A DNA stretch of 5,190 nt, taken from positions 1 to 5,190 of the forward strand of contig JACQIH010000053.1 in assembly GCA_016198625.1 (NCBI GenBank). The letters are read 5' to 3'. Positions 1 through 4,964 of this stretch are shown piece after piece (the stretch's first letter is position 1; every line of letters starts with the position of its first letter). This DNA is from Candidatus Aenigmatarchaeota archaeon (GTDB lineage Archaea; Aenigmatarchaeota; Aenigmatarchaeia; GW2011-AR5). The translations under genes and the position numbers were made by a program. The notes under the pieces were generated by a model. It searched no databases. It had not been told where the DNA came from and saw nothing but the letters and a program-made list of their open reading frames with translations.

Positions 1-438
1 CAGCACCAGGAAGCGAGGCCGGGCGACAACATCGGATTCAACGTCCGCGGCGCGTCGAAGACCGACATAAAGCGCGGCGACGTGGTCTGCCATCCTCAGG
101 ACGCCGCGAAGCCTGTCAAGGAATTCACCGCGCAGATCATAGTTCTCAACCATCCTTCCGTTATCAGCAAGGGATATACTCCGGTTTTCCACGTCCATAC
201 AGCGCAGGTGGCCTGCACGATCACCGAAATCCCGAAGAAGCTCGACCCGAAGACGGGAGGCGTCGCGCAGGAAAATCCCGACTACATCAAGACGGGCGAC
301 GCTGCTGTTGTCAAGATAAAGCCGAGCAAGCCGTTGATAATCGAGAAGCAGTCGGACATCCCGCAGATGGCGCGCTTCGCCATACGCGACATGGGCCAGA
401 CCGTCGCTGCCGGAATATGCATTGATGTCGTGTATTAA
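1..438 (+). CDS. tuf: Translation elongation factor EF-1 alpha (aEF1A), C-terminal part, 5' truncated
   Basis: Frame 1 is open from the first base to the TAA at 436-438, giving 145 residues with no start because the gene begins before the window. EF-1A is the GTPase that carries aminoacyl-tRNA to the ribosomal A site. The visible part is the end of domain II and all of domain [15 protein letters not shown] near the start is the conserved EF-1A domain II signature, followed by IKRGDVV. Further on, [15 protein letters not shown], the KLDPKTG segment and a C-terminal [13 protein letters not shown] are typical of archaeal and eukaryotic EF-1A and unlike bacterial EF-Tu. The GTPase domain lies outside the window. 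A GTG at 82 opens the same frame but lies inside conserved sequence, so it is not the start. In archaea this gene is normally followed directly by uS10; here a convergent pyruvate kinase gene intervenes. Identification is very secure. Confidence 0.97.
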   Translation, partial: QHQEARPGDNIGFNVRGASKTDIKRGDVVCHPQDAAKPVKEFTAQIIVLNHPSVISKGYTPVFHVHTAQVACTITEIPKKLDPKTGGVAQENPDYIKTGDAAVVKIKPSKPLIIEKQSDIPQMARFAIRDMGQTVAAGICIDVVY

Positions 439-508
439 GGTCTGTTCTTCTTAATTGCTGTTAAAGTCTTCCAGAATCATTTCGAATATTTCTTGGAACG
501 CGATACGC
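439..508. terminator. Convergent intergenic spacer, possible terminator region
   Basis: This 70-bp gap separates the stop codons of EF-1A and pyruvate kinase. On the + strand a T-rich run (441-452) directly follows the EF-1A stop, as often seen at archaeal 3' ends. An imperfect inverted repeat, TTCCAGAA (469-476) against TTCTTGGAA (490-498), could form a stem with one bulged base. A transcription end for both genes is inferred from the arrangement. The sequence signal alone is weak. Confidence 0.3.
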
Positions 509-1900
509 TCAAACAACCAGCACCTGCATCGTGTTAGTGCCGCCTACCTGGCCGACCTTCATGCCCGTGGCATAGACAACGACGTCGCCTTTTTCCAGCT
601 CGCGCTTTTTCTTGAGGTACTCGAGGGCTTCCTTGATGGCTTCCTCGATGCGCTCGGTCTTGAAGTACAGCGTCCTCACGCCCCATACCAGCGACAGCCT
701 GCGCGCGACATCAACGCTGCCGGTCAGCGCTATGACAGGAACAGAAGGCCTGTACTTAGCGACAGCCCGGGCTGAGAATCCTGTTGTCGTGCCCGCGATG
801 ATGCATTTTGCCCTGACTTCGTAAGCCGCCCTGCACGCCGCTTCCGCGACCGCGACGTTCACCGGCAGGGTTCCCGTCTCCCTCGCGAAAAGGTTCCTTG
901 CAGAGCCCTTCTCGGAGACCTCTATTATCTCCCGCATCGTTTTCACGGCCTCGACAGGGTAAAGCCCGGTCGCCGTCTCTCCCGAAAGCATGACAACGTC
1001 GGCGAGATCAAAAACAGCGTTCGCGACGTCGGACACTTCCGCCCTCGTCGGCCTCGCCATGTTCATCATGGAAGCGAGCATCTGCGTCGCGACAATCACC
1101 GGCACGCCCGCCCGGCGGCACTTTTTCATTATTTCCCTCTGCTTCACGGGCACCTCGGACAGCGGTATTTCCAGGCCGAGGTCGCCGCGGGCTATCATGA
1201 CGGCATCTACCGCGCCTATGATTTCGTCGAGATGTTCCAGCGATTTCTGCGACTCTATCTTCGCGATTATCCTGGCGTTGCTGCCTTCAAGCAGTTTCCG
1301 CGCTTGCGCGACGTCCTCGGCGCTCGCGATGAATGAGAGCGATATGTAGTCCGCGCCGATTTTCTTCCCGAAAAGCACGTCTTCCTTGTCGCGCTTGGAC
1401 GCGCCCGGGTGTGCAATCGTCGCGCCCGGAATATTCACGCCCTTCCTTGAAAAAAGCCGTCCTTCCCTAACGACCTCGCACACGATCCTTGGCGGAGACA
1501 CGCTCTTAACTTCGAGCATTATCATGCCGTCGTCGAGGTAAATGACGCCGCCTTTCTTTATCCCGGATTTCCGCAGCGGGAACGGCACAGGTATGGCGCG
1601 GCCGCTGTATTTTGCCTTGCCCGTGTCCAGGATAACTTTCGAGCCCTTTTCCAGAAGAAGCCCTTCCCGCGGCAGCTCGCCGACGCGCAATTTCGAGCCG
1701 CGGATATCGGCAACAACAGCCGCTTTGCTGCTCAGCTCCCGTATCGCCTTCACGGTCTTTTCATGCTCTTCGTGCGTGCCGTGGGCCAAATTGAGGCGGA
1801 AAGCGTCAGCGCCCTGCGCCGCGAGCTTCTTTATGAGGTCCGGCGAATTGCTCGACGGCCCGAGCGTTGCGAGAATCTTCGTCCTGCGGACAGAATCCAT
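509..1900 (-). CDS. pyk: Pyruvate kinase, predicted K+-independent type
   Basis: This 463-residue protein catalyses the last glycolytic step, PEP + ADP to pyruvate + ATP, in the cytosol. KILATLGPSS (8-17) opens the TIM barrel. The B domain spans roughly 72-160. The catalytic lysine K214 and metal ligand E216 lie in AKIES, metal ligand D240 in ARGDLGLEIP, and T272 in the VATQML motif. PTRAEVSDVANAV (284-296) and MLSGETATG (304-312) are family signatures. The C-terminal domain ends in GGTNTM, with no extra PEP-utiliser domain. In the monovalent-cation site the usual DTKGPEIRT reads DIRGSKLRV (65-73), and the usual NFSH reads NLAH (37-40); both changes point to K+ independence. I chose the ATG at 1900 because AGGTGA lies 4 nt upstream and the protein then starts where the family does. 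An in-frame ATG at 1948 would add 16 unconserved residues and lies upstream of the likely transcription start. The gene sits antisense between EF-1A and uS10. Confidence 0.96.
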   Translation of the reverse strand: MDSVRRTKILATLGPSSNSPDLIKKLAAQGADAFRLNLAHGTHEEHEKTVKAIRELSSKAAVVADIRGSKLRVGELPREGLLLEKGSKVILDTGKAKYSGRAIPVPFPLRKSGIKKGGVIYLDDGMIMLEVKSVSPPRIVCEVVREGRLFSRKGVNIPGATIAHPGASKRDKEDVLFGKKIGADYISLSFIASAEDVAQARKLLEGSNARIIAKIESQKSLEHLDEIIGAVDAVMIARGDLGLEIPLSEVPVKQREIMKKCRRAGVPVIVATQMLASMMNMARPTRAEVSDVANAVFDLADVVMLSGETATGLYPVEAVKTMREIIEVSEKGSARNLFARETGTLPVNVAVAEAACRAAYEVRAKCIIAGTTTGFSARAVAKYRPSVPVIALTGSVDVARRLSLVWGVRTLYFKTERIEEAIKEALEYLKKKRELEKGDVVVYATGMKVGQVGGTNTMQVLVV

Positions 1901-1904
1901 TCGG

Positions 1905-1910
1905 TCACCT
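1905..1910 (-). promoter_or_regulatory. Shine-Dalgarno site fixing the pyk start
   Basis: On the minus strand AGGTGA ends 4 nt before the ATG at 1900. The same AGGTGA-N4-ATG arrangement precedes vapB. It supports the 1900 start over the upstream in-frame ATG at 1948. Confidence 0.7.
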
Positions 1911-1931
1911 TGGTCATATCGGTTCAAAAAT

Positions 1932-1941
1932 GTTTTAATAG
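1932..1941 (-). promoter_or_regulatory. Probable TATA box of pyk
   Basis: On the minus strand the sequence reads CTATTAAAAC, a good archaeal TATA element. Its centre lies about 36 bp before the pyk ATG, which would put the transcription start near 1910 and give a leader of about 10 nt that just includes the SD site. A weaker A/T stretch near 1952-1958 is an alternative. Confidence 0.5.
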
Positions 1942-1994
1942 TTATCACACGATTTATGTTTCGGTTCTGATTGATTACGGAGGTATCGGAACCG

Positions 1995-2004
1995 TCTAAA
2001 TAAG
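1995..2004 (+). promoter_or_regulatory. Probable TATA box of rpsJ
   Basis: TCTAAATAAG is a good match to an archaeal TATA element. Its centre is about 26 bp before the uS10 ATG at 2026, so the transcript may be leaderless or nearly so. An AAGGT at 2014-2018, 7 nt before the ATG, would be an SD site if transcription starts earlier. A separate promoter is expected here because uS10 is cut off from the EF-1A gene. Confidence 0.5.
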
Positions 2005-2025
2005 ATAATATGAAAGGTTCTGATT

Positions 2026-2352
2026 ATGAACACGGCGCGCATAAAGCTGACCGGGAAGGATCCCAAGCAGCTGGACGATTTGTCCAGGGAAATAAAGGAC
2101 ATAGCCGAGAAGCTGGGCACGGCCGTGAGCGGGCCTATCCCGCTTCCCACGAAGAAGCTTCGCGTTCCGGTCATGCGGACGCCCTGCGGCGACGGCATGC
2201 ACCGCGGCGGAGGCGGCGGCAACTGGGAGACCTGGGAGATGCTGATACACAAGCGCGTGCTGGACGTAGGCGCAAACGACCGCGTGCTCAGGCAGATAAC
2301 GAGAATCAGGATACCGCGCGACGTCAACATCGAGATAGAGCTGACGGATTAA
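2026..2352 (+). CDS. rpsJ: Small ribosomal subunit protein uS10, with oligoglycine loop insertion
   Basis: This 108-residue protein of the 30S head is recognised by SGPIPLPTK (35-43), the WEMLIHKR segment (70-77) and IRIPRDVNIEIEL (94-106), all archaeal uS10 signatures. Archaeal uS10 is usually about 100-105 residues. The extra length lies in the ribosome-binding hairpin loop: the usual short link between the GDG turn (55-57) and the conserved Trp is enlarged here to MHRGGGGGN (58-66), including five glycines in a row. The ATG at 2026 places the N-terminus (ARIKLTGKDP) exactly where the family starts. Another ATG at 2010 is in a different frame. In most archaea the gene directly follows EF-1A; here pyk on the other strand separates them, and the gene has its own TATA box. 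The next gene, ndk, is 113 bp downstream with its own promoter. Confidence 0.96.
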   Translation: MNTARIKLTGKDPKQLDDLSREIKDIAEKLGTAVSGPIPLPTKKLRVPVMRTPCGDGMHRGGGGGNWETWEMLIHKRVLDVGANDRVLRQITRIRIPRDVNIEIELTD

Positions 2353-2363
2353 AACCAAAGAAC

Positions 2364-2368
2364 TTTTT
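2364..2368 (+). terminator. Possible oligo-T terminator after rpsJ
   Basis: A run of five T residues lies 12 bp after the uS10 stop codon. It precedes the ndk promoter. Short T-runs end transcription in archaea without needing a hairpin. The run is short, so this is tentative. Confidence 0.3.
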
Positions 2369-2382
2369 CTATCATCAAAAAA

Positions 2383-2392
2383 ACTATTTAAG
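2383..2392 (+). promoter_or_regulatory. TATA box of ndk
   Basis: ACTATTTAAG is a strong archaeal TATA element, and the identical 10-mer occurs upstream of the phosphoribosyltransferase gene (3668-3677). Transcription would start near 2414, leaving a leader of about 50 nt before the ndk ATG. That is long compared with the other genes in this window. Confidence 0.6.
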
Positions 2393-2419
2393 TCCCAGCA
2401 GGAATTATGAATCTTCCAA

Positions 2420-2439
2420 ACGGAACGAACTGCTTCCGT
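2420..2439 (+). promoter_or_regulatory. Small hairpin in the ndk 5' leader
   Basis: ACGGAA (2420-2425) pairs perfectly with TTCCGT (2434-2439) across an 8-nt loop. The GGAA of the left arm could instead pair with an upstream TTCC (2414-2417). The hairpin lies inside the predicted leader, about 26 nt before the ATG. A six-pair stem can arise by chance, so a regulatory role is only a possibility. Confidence 0.25.
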
Positions 2440-2465
2440 CTGTCACAAAATTACACCGTGAGTTT

Positions 2466-2981
2466 ATGGCGAAAGAACAAACCCTCATCGTCGTGAAGCC
2501 CGACGGCGTTTCCAGGAACCTGGTAGGCGAGATAATCCGCAGATATGAAGCAGGCGGCCTGCGCGTCGCCGCGCTCAAGATGCTCAAGGCCAGCGCCCCC
2601 CTGATAAAGAAGCACTATCCGGCGAAAAAGGATTACATCATGTCGCTGGCGGGCAAGGGCAGGAAAGCAGGCGACCCGCTCGCGTCGCGGGATCCCGTGG
2701 GCTACGGCATGATGATAGTCACGGGCATGCGGAAATACATGACCGAAGGGCCCGTCGTCGCCATGATACTGGAAGGGGAGAACGCCATAAAGAAGGCGAG
2801 GGAAATCACGGGCTATACCGATCCGTCTGCTGCTGACAAGGGCACCATACGCGGCGATCTCGGCGAGGATACTATTCTCAAGGCGAACAAGGAACGCAGG
2901 CCCGTCAAGAACCTGATACACGCGTCTGGAAATGCCGACGAAGCCAAATACGAAATAAAGCTCTGGTTTGGGAAAAGATAG
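2466..2981 (+). CDS. ndk: Nucleoside diphosphate kinase with central insertion
   Basis: This 171-residue enzyme transfers the gamma-phosphate of ATP to other NDPs through a phosphohistidine, balancing NTP and dNTP pools. LIVVKPDGV (7-15) holds K11, GPVVAMILEG (95-104) is a core strand motif, and TIRGDLG (127-133) carries the conserved nucleotide-binding Arg. The catalytic His is H152 in NLIHASGN. The usual form of that motif is NxxHGSDS, so the residues after the His differ here. Typical Ndk is about 135-155 residues. The surplus is an insertion at roughly 52-85, between the KKHY helix (48-51) and the KYMTEGPV segment; longer Ndk proteins with an insert here are known in some archaea and CPR bacteria. 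The start at 2466 is preceded by GTGA with a 4-nt spacer. The open frame runs further upstream into the uS10 gene, but with no family match. The gene converges on vapC, with 5 bp between the stop codons. Confidence 0.95.
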   Translation: MAKEQTLIVVKPDGVSRNLVGEIIRRYEAGGLRVAALKMLKASAPLIKKHYPAKKDYIMSLAGKGRKAGDPLASRDPVGYGMMIVTGMRKYMTEGPVVAMILEGENAIKKAREITGYTDPSAADKGTIRGDLGEDTILKANKERRPVKNLIHASGNADEAKYEIKLWFGKR

Positions 2982-2986
2982 TTTGT

Positions 2987-3373
2987 TCAAATTATTGTGG
3001 CATTTTTGAATCCTTTGAAATGCTGGTCTCCTGTTAATATCCTTGCATTCAGTTTTCTGGCAGTGACAGCTACAAAAGCATCCCCCATTCCAAAGTCCCT
3101 GATTTTTTTTCTCATTTTCCCGTGAAACTTGCCTGCTTCCTTGCAGAAATTCTCATCTATCCCGATTATTGATGAGGACGAAACTACAGCATTGAAGGCA
3201 AAATCTATATCCATTGATTTTCTGCTCGCAACGCTTGCTATCTCTGAAAGGTTTATTAAATTAGTATAAACCTCGTTTTTCTCATCAAGAACAATCTCCC
3301 TTACTTTCTCTCCTTTACCGGTGCCTTCGAGATATTCTATCCAAGCCCAAGAATCTACAACGAATTTAGGCAT
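2987..3373 (-). CDS. vapC: VapC-type PIN-domain ribonuclease toxin
   Basis: This 128-residue single-domain PIN protein is the probable toxin of a type II toxin-antitoxin pair; VapC toxins are Mg2+-dependent endoribonucleases that cut tRNA or rRNA. The four acidic active-site residues are visible: D7 in KFVVDSWAWIEYL, E44 in NLSEIASV, D98 in MGDAFVAVTA and D116 in ILTGDQHF. The gene therefore looks intact and active. The chosen ATG at 3373 overlaps the vapB stop by 8 bp (ATGCCTAA), suggesting coupled translation. A TTG at 3382 is an alternative start that would add 3 residues and has GAGGA at better spacing (5 nt). Base composition is clearly more AT-rich than ndk or the phosphoribosyltransferase gene, consistent with horizontal acquisition. 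The natural RNA target cannot be read from the sequence. Confidence 0.9.
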   Translation of the reverse strand: MPKFVVDSWAWIEYLEGTGKGEKVREIVLDEKNEVYTNLINLSEIASVASRKSMDIDFAFNAVVSSSSIIGIDENFCKEAGKFHGKMRKKIRDFGMGDAFVAVTARKLNARILTGDQHFKGFKNATII

Positions 3374-3566
3374 GGGTATCAAACTCGTCCTCTTTAGTGA
3401 AGGGCCCTATACCTTTCAGCGCGCCGAAAAAATCTTTTCTCTTTCTCTTAACCTCGATTTCAACGAGCTGGTTCTCCCTTATGGATTCTTCCTCCACTAT
3501 TTCCTTCGGTATCGTTACCATCAACGAGCCGCCGATTTTCTTTGCCCTTACAATTGCCTTTGGCAT
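3366..3566 (-). CDS. vapB: VapB-type antitoxin with AbrB/MazE-like DNA-binding domain
   Basis: This 66-residue protein is the probable antitoxin partner of the downstream VapC. The N-terminal half (about 1-42) is a swapped-hairpin AbrB fold: IGGSLMVTIPKEIVEE followed by LVEIEV. Such domains dimerise and bind their own promoter. The tail, DFFGALKGIGPFTKEDEFD (45-63), matches the toxin-wrapping region seen in many archaeal VapB proteins. The ATG at 3566 is preceded by AGGTGA with a 4-nt spacer. The gene overlaps vapC by 8 bp and is co-transcribed with it. By family knowledge, the VapBC complex probably represses the promoter just upstream. Its low GC matches vapC and differs from the flanking genes. 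Confidence 0.9.
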   Translation of the reverse strand: MPKAIVRAKKIGGSLMVTIPKEIVEEESIRENQLVEIEVKRKRKDFFGALKGIGPFTKEDEFDTHA

Positions 3567-3570
3567 TTAA

Positions 3571-3576
3571 TCACCT
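3571..3576 (-). promoter_or_regulatory. Shine-Dalgarno site of vapB
   Basis: AGGTGA on the minus strand lies 4 nt before the vapB ATG. It matches the motif and spacing seen before pyk and fixes the vapB start. Confidence 0.7.
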
Positions 3577-3603
3577 GTTTAACTAATTTAATATGATGTT
3601 AAA

Positions 3604-3619
3604 TTTTTTAAAGCTTTCG
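3604..3619 (-). promoter_or_regulatory. Promoter of vapBC (BRE plus TATA)
   Basis: On the minus strand CGAAAG (3619-3614) resembles the archaeal BRE purine motif and runs directly into CTTTAAAAAA (3613-3604), a strong TATA box. Transcription would begin near 3582, giving a leader of about 16 nt that contains the SD site. A further AT-rich stretch at 3583-3596 may be where VapB binds, but no clear palindrome was identified. Confidence 0.55.
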
Positions 3620-3646
3620 GGGTTCGTTTTGAGCCTTTACCGGGCA

Positions 3647-3705
3647 AAAGTATGAAAAAGTATGATAACTATTTAAGCCCTTGCCCGACATAATACGAAG
3701 TATGA
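3647..3705 (+). repeat. Three copies of AAGTATGA around a TATA box
   Basis: AAAGTATGA occurs at 3647-3655 and 3657-3665, exactly 10 bp apart, and GAAGTATGA occurs at 3697-3705, another 40 bp on. The first pair sits directly upstream of the phosphoribosyltransferase TATA box, and the third lies at or just after the predicted transcription start. Spacing in whole helical turns on one DNA face is what a regulator-binding array would show. The function is inferred. Confidence 0.45.
3668..3677 (+). promoter_or_regulatory. TATA box of the phosphoribosyltransferase gene
   Basis: ACTATTTAAG is identical to the ndk TATA box. The transcription start is predicted near 3699, giving a leader of about 20 nt. 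GGTG at 3710-3713 would be the SD site, 6 nt before the ATG. Confidence 0.6.
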
Positions 3706-3719
3706 ATATGGTGTTCTAA

Positions 3720-4256
3720 ATGGTACCCGATTTTGACAGAATGAGCGTAACAGGAAGGTTCCCGCAGGAGCTGAAGCACCTCGAAAGCGAACGCATGCTG
3801 TCATGGGACGAGGTGTACCAGCTGACGGAGATGCTCGCGAAGGTCATCAAGAGGGACTACAAGCCCGACGTAGTCGTCTCGATAGCCACGGGCGGGCTTG
3901 TGCCGGCGAAGCTGCTCAAGGAAATGCTCGGCGTGAAGGTGATGGGCGTCATATCCGCGCGCTTCTACAACAAGAAGGTCAGGACAGAAAAATGCATCGT
4001 CGAGCCTGTCCTGTCGGGCTTCGTGCCGAAGCACACCGATTACAAGGTCCTTGTGGTGGACGACATAGTCGAGACGGGCACGACGTTCCACGAAGTAATG
4101 AAGGTGCTGCCCGAAATGCTCGGCCTCGGGGAATGGAAAATCAAGACCGCCACGCTGCTGAAGAAGCCGGGCGCGAAATTCGAGCCCGATTACTACGCCT
4201 CGGAAGCCGGTGAATGGGTCGTCTTCCCCTGGGAAGCCGAGGAAGTTTCGGTTTGA
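3720..4256 (+). CDS. Type I phosphoribosyltransferase, probable purine-base salvage enzyme
   Basis: This 178-residue cytosolic protein has the type I PRTase fold. The PRPP-binding loop is KVLVVDDIVETGTTF (109-123), with the acidic pair D114/D115 and the TGTT phosphate loop. Other features are the barrel strand VVVSIATGGLVPAKLL (51-66), which includes the pyrophosphate-binding turn, and the C-terminal PDYYASEAGEWVVFPWE (156-172), typical of the archaeal and bacterial group annotated as hypoxanthine- or xanthine-guanine-like PRTase (COG2236). It probably joins a purine base to PRPP, but the exact base cannot be assigned. The ATG at 3720 is supported by GGTG 6 nt upstream. It gives about 25 residues before the usual family start (near M26), so internal ATGs at 3741 or 3795 are possible; neither has a clear SD. 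Upstream it diverges from vapB; downstream it is 49 bp from the zinc-ribbon gene, which has its own TATA box. Confidence 0.88.
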   Translation: MVPDFDRMSVTGRFPQELKHLESERMLSWDEVYQLTEMLAKVIKRDYKPDVVVSIATGGLVPAKLLKEMLGVKVMGVISARFYNKKVRTEKCIVEPVLSGFVPKHTDYKVLVVDDIVETGTTFHEVMKVLPEMLGLGEWKIKTATLLKKPGAKFEPDYYASEAGEWVVFPWEAEEVSV

Positions 4257-4268
4257 TTCGTTTGATTC
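4251..4268 (+). repeat. Tandem 9-bp duplication at the phosphoribosyltransferase stop
   Basis: GTTTGATTC is repeated back-to-back (4251-4259 and 4260-4268). The first copy contains the TGA stop codon. This looks like a small slippage duplication, with no obvious function. Confidence 0.5.
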
Positions 4269-4274
4269 TTACGA

Positions 4275-4282
4275 TTTATATA
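4275..4282 (+). promoter_or_regulatory. TATA box of the zinc-ribbon membrane protein gene
   Basis: TTTATATA is a near-ideal archaeal TATA box. It is centred about 27 bp before the ATG at 4306, so the transcript is predicted to be leaderless. This fits the absence of an SD site in the AT-rich stretch between TATA box and ATG. Confidence 0.6.
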
Positions 4283-4305
4283 CCGCATTAATCCATTAAT
4301 TATAA

Positions 4306-4956
4306 ATGCGGTACTGCCGAAAATGCGGCTCCAAATACTTCGCGCCTGAAATCCTCAAATGCCCTTCCTGCAGGGAAGACCTCAGGGAAGGAGACAGCCT
4401 ATACTCGAACATGATGAGCGGCGGCTTCAGGGTCTCGGAGAAAACGCAGAAAATAATATTCATATCAGTCATGGCAGTCCCGCTCTTCATAGCGCTGGTT
4501 CTTACGGCCGCGGATTCCCTTACCGGCGCCGCCGCGAGCGAGAAATGCGTCGAGGCCGAGGAAACCTATTACGAGGAGGTGCCCTACGAAGTCGAGACGT
4601 TCTACTCTTTCTATCCCAAATACATGGTCCTTAATTCGGTCCTGGAAGAGCAGTGGAACAACCAGCTAGGCTTCTTCCATAATTATACGGCTACTGTCAG
4701 AAACGCAGACACCGGCGACTATTTTTACATGGTGCAGTTCCTGCTCGATACGTCAAATCACGGCAGAATGAGCTCGATGGTCAGGAAATTCGTGAAAAGC
4801 GGCGAGAGCGAGAGCTTCACCGCTTCCTTTGACACGGACCTTGACGAGAAAGTGGACGGGAAATTCACGGTATACCCAGAGCCCGTGCAGAAACTGGGCA
4901 AGGCGATAAGGCTTGAAAACAAGAGCTTCGTGAGGAAAGTGGCGAAGTGTTCCTGA
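4306..4956 (+). CDS. Uncharacterised zinc-ribbon protein with one membrane segment and an outer domain
   Basis: I do not recognise a named family for this 216-residue protein. The N-terminus is a zinc ribbon with four cysteines, C4-x2-C7 and C19-x2-C22 (YCRKCGSKYFAPEILKCPSC). A charged linker follows, then one hydrophobic helix at about 50-69 (IIFISVMAVPLFIALVLTAA). The rest (70-216) is polar. It has a Tyr/Glu-rich stretch at 84-100, then alternating segments (for example FFHNYTATVRNADTGDYFYM and the SESFTASFDTDL region) that suggest a beta-sandwich domain similar in style to FxLYD-type domains. The likely topology is ribbon inside and beta domain outside, because basic residues flank the N-terminal side of the helix; C81 and C215 could form an outer disulfide. 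The start has no SD, but a TATA box at leaderless distance supports it. The stop is 8 bp from that of the convergent small ORF. Function unknown. Confidence 0.8.
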   Translation: MRYCRKCGSKYFAPEILKCPSCREDLREGDSLYSNMMSGGFRVSEKTQKIIFISVMAVPLFIALVLTAADSLTGAAASEKCVEAEETYYEEVPYEVETFYSFYPKYMVLNSVLEEQWNNQLGFFHNYTATVRNADTGDYFYMVQFLLDTSNHGRMSSMVRKFVKSGESESFTASFDTDLDEKVDGKFTVYPEPVQKLGKAIRLENKSFVRKVAKCS

Positions 4957-4964
4957 TTCGAAAA

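Larger units (their letters stand above)
1920..2025. repeat. Short repeats in the pyk/rpsJ divergent promoter region
   Basis: CGGTTC occurs at 1920-1925 and 1962-1967, and its reverse complement GAACCG at 1989-1994. The 10-bp word GGTTCTGATT occurs at 1963-1972 and again at 2016-2025, immediately before the uS10 ATG. These copies surround the TATA boxes of both divergent genes. They may be binding sites for a regulator or remnants of a local duplication. No known archaeal operator was recognised. Confidence 0.4.

Noticed and set aside
1943..1948. TATCAC resembling half of the Thermococcales glycolytic motif (TATCAC-N5-GTGATA)
   Set aside because: The matching second half is missing five bases downstream, so there is no complete site.
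1901..1948. Earlier pyruvate kinase start at ATG 1948
   Set aside because: The added residues are not conserved, the SD site belongs to the ATG at 1900, and the likely TATA box lies inside this stretch.
2010..2465. Long N-terminal extension of ndk reading back through the uS10 gene
   Set aside because: It is the uS10 coding sequence read in another frame. Ndk homology begins at 2466, where a ribosome binding site is present.
2407..2493. Upstream ORF starting at ATG 2407 and overlapping the ndk start in another frame
   Set aside because: The predicted transcription start (about 2414) lies downstream of this ATG, and the peptide has no recognisable features.
3567..3719. Possible tRNA or other small RNA gene between vapB and the phosphoribosyltransferase
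   Set aside because: No cloverleaf arms or T-loop motif could be found; promoters and short repeats account for the sequence.
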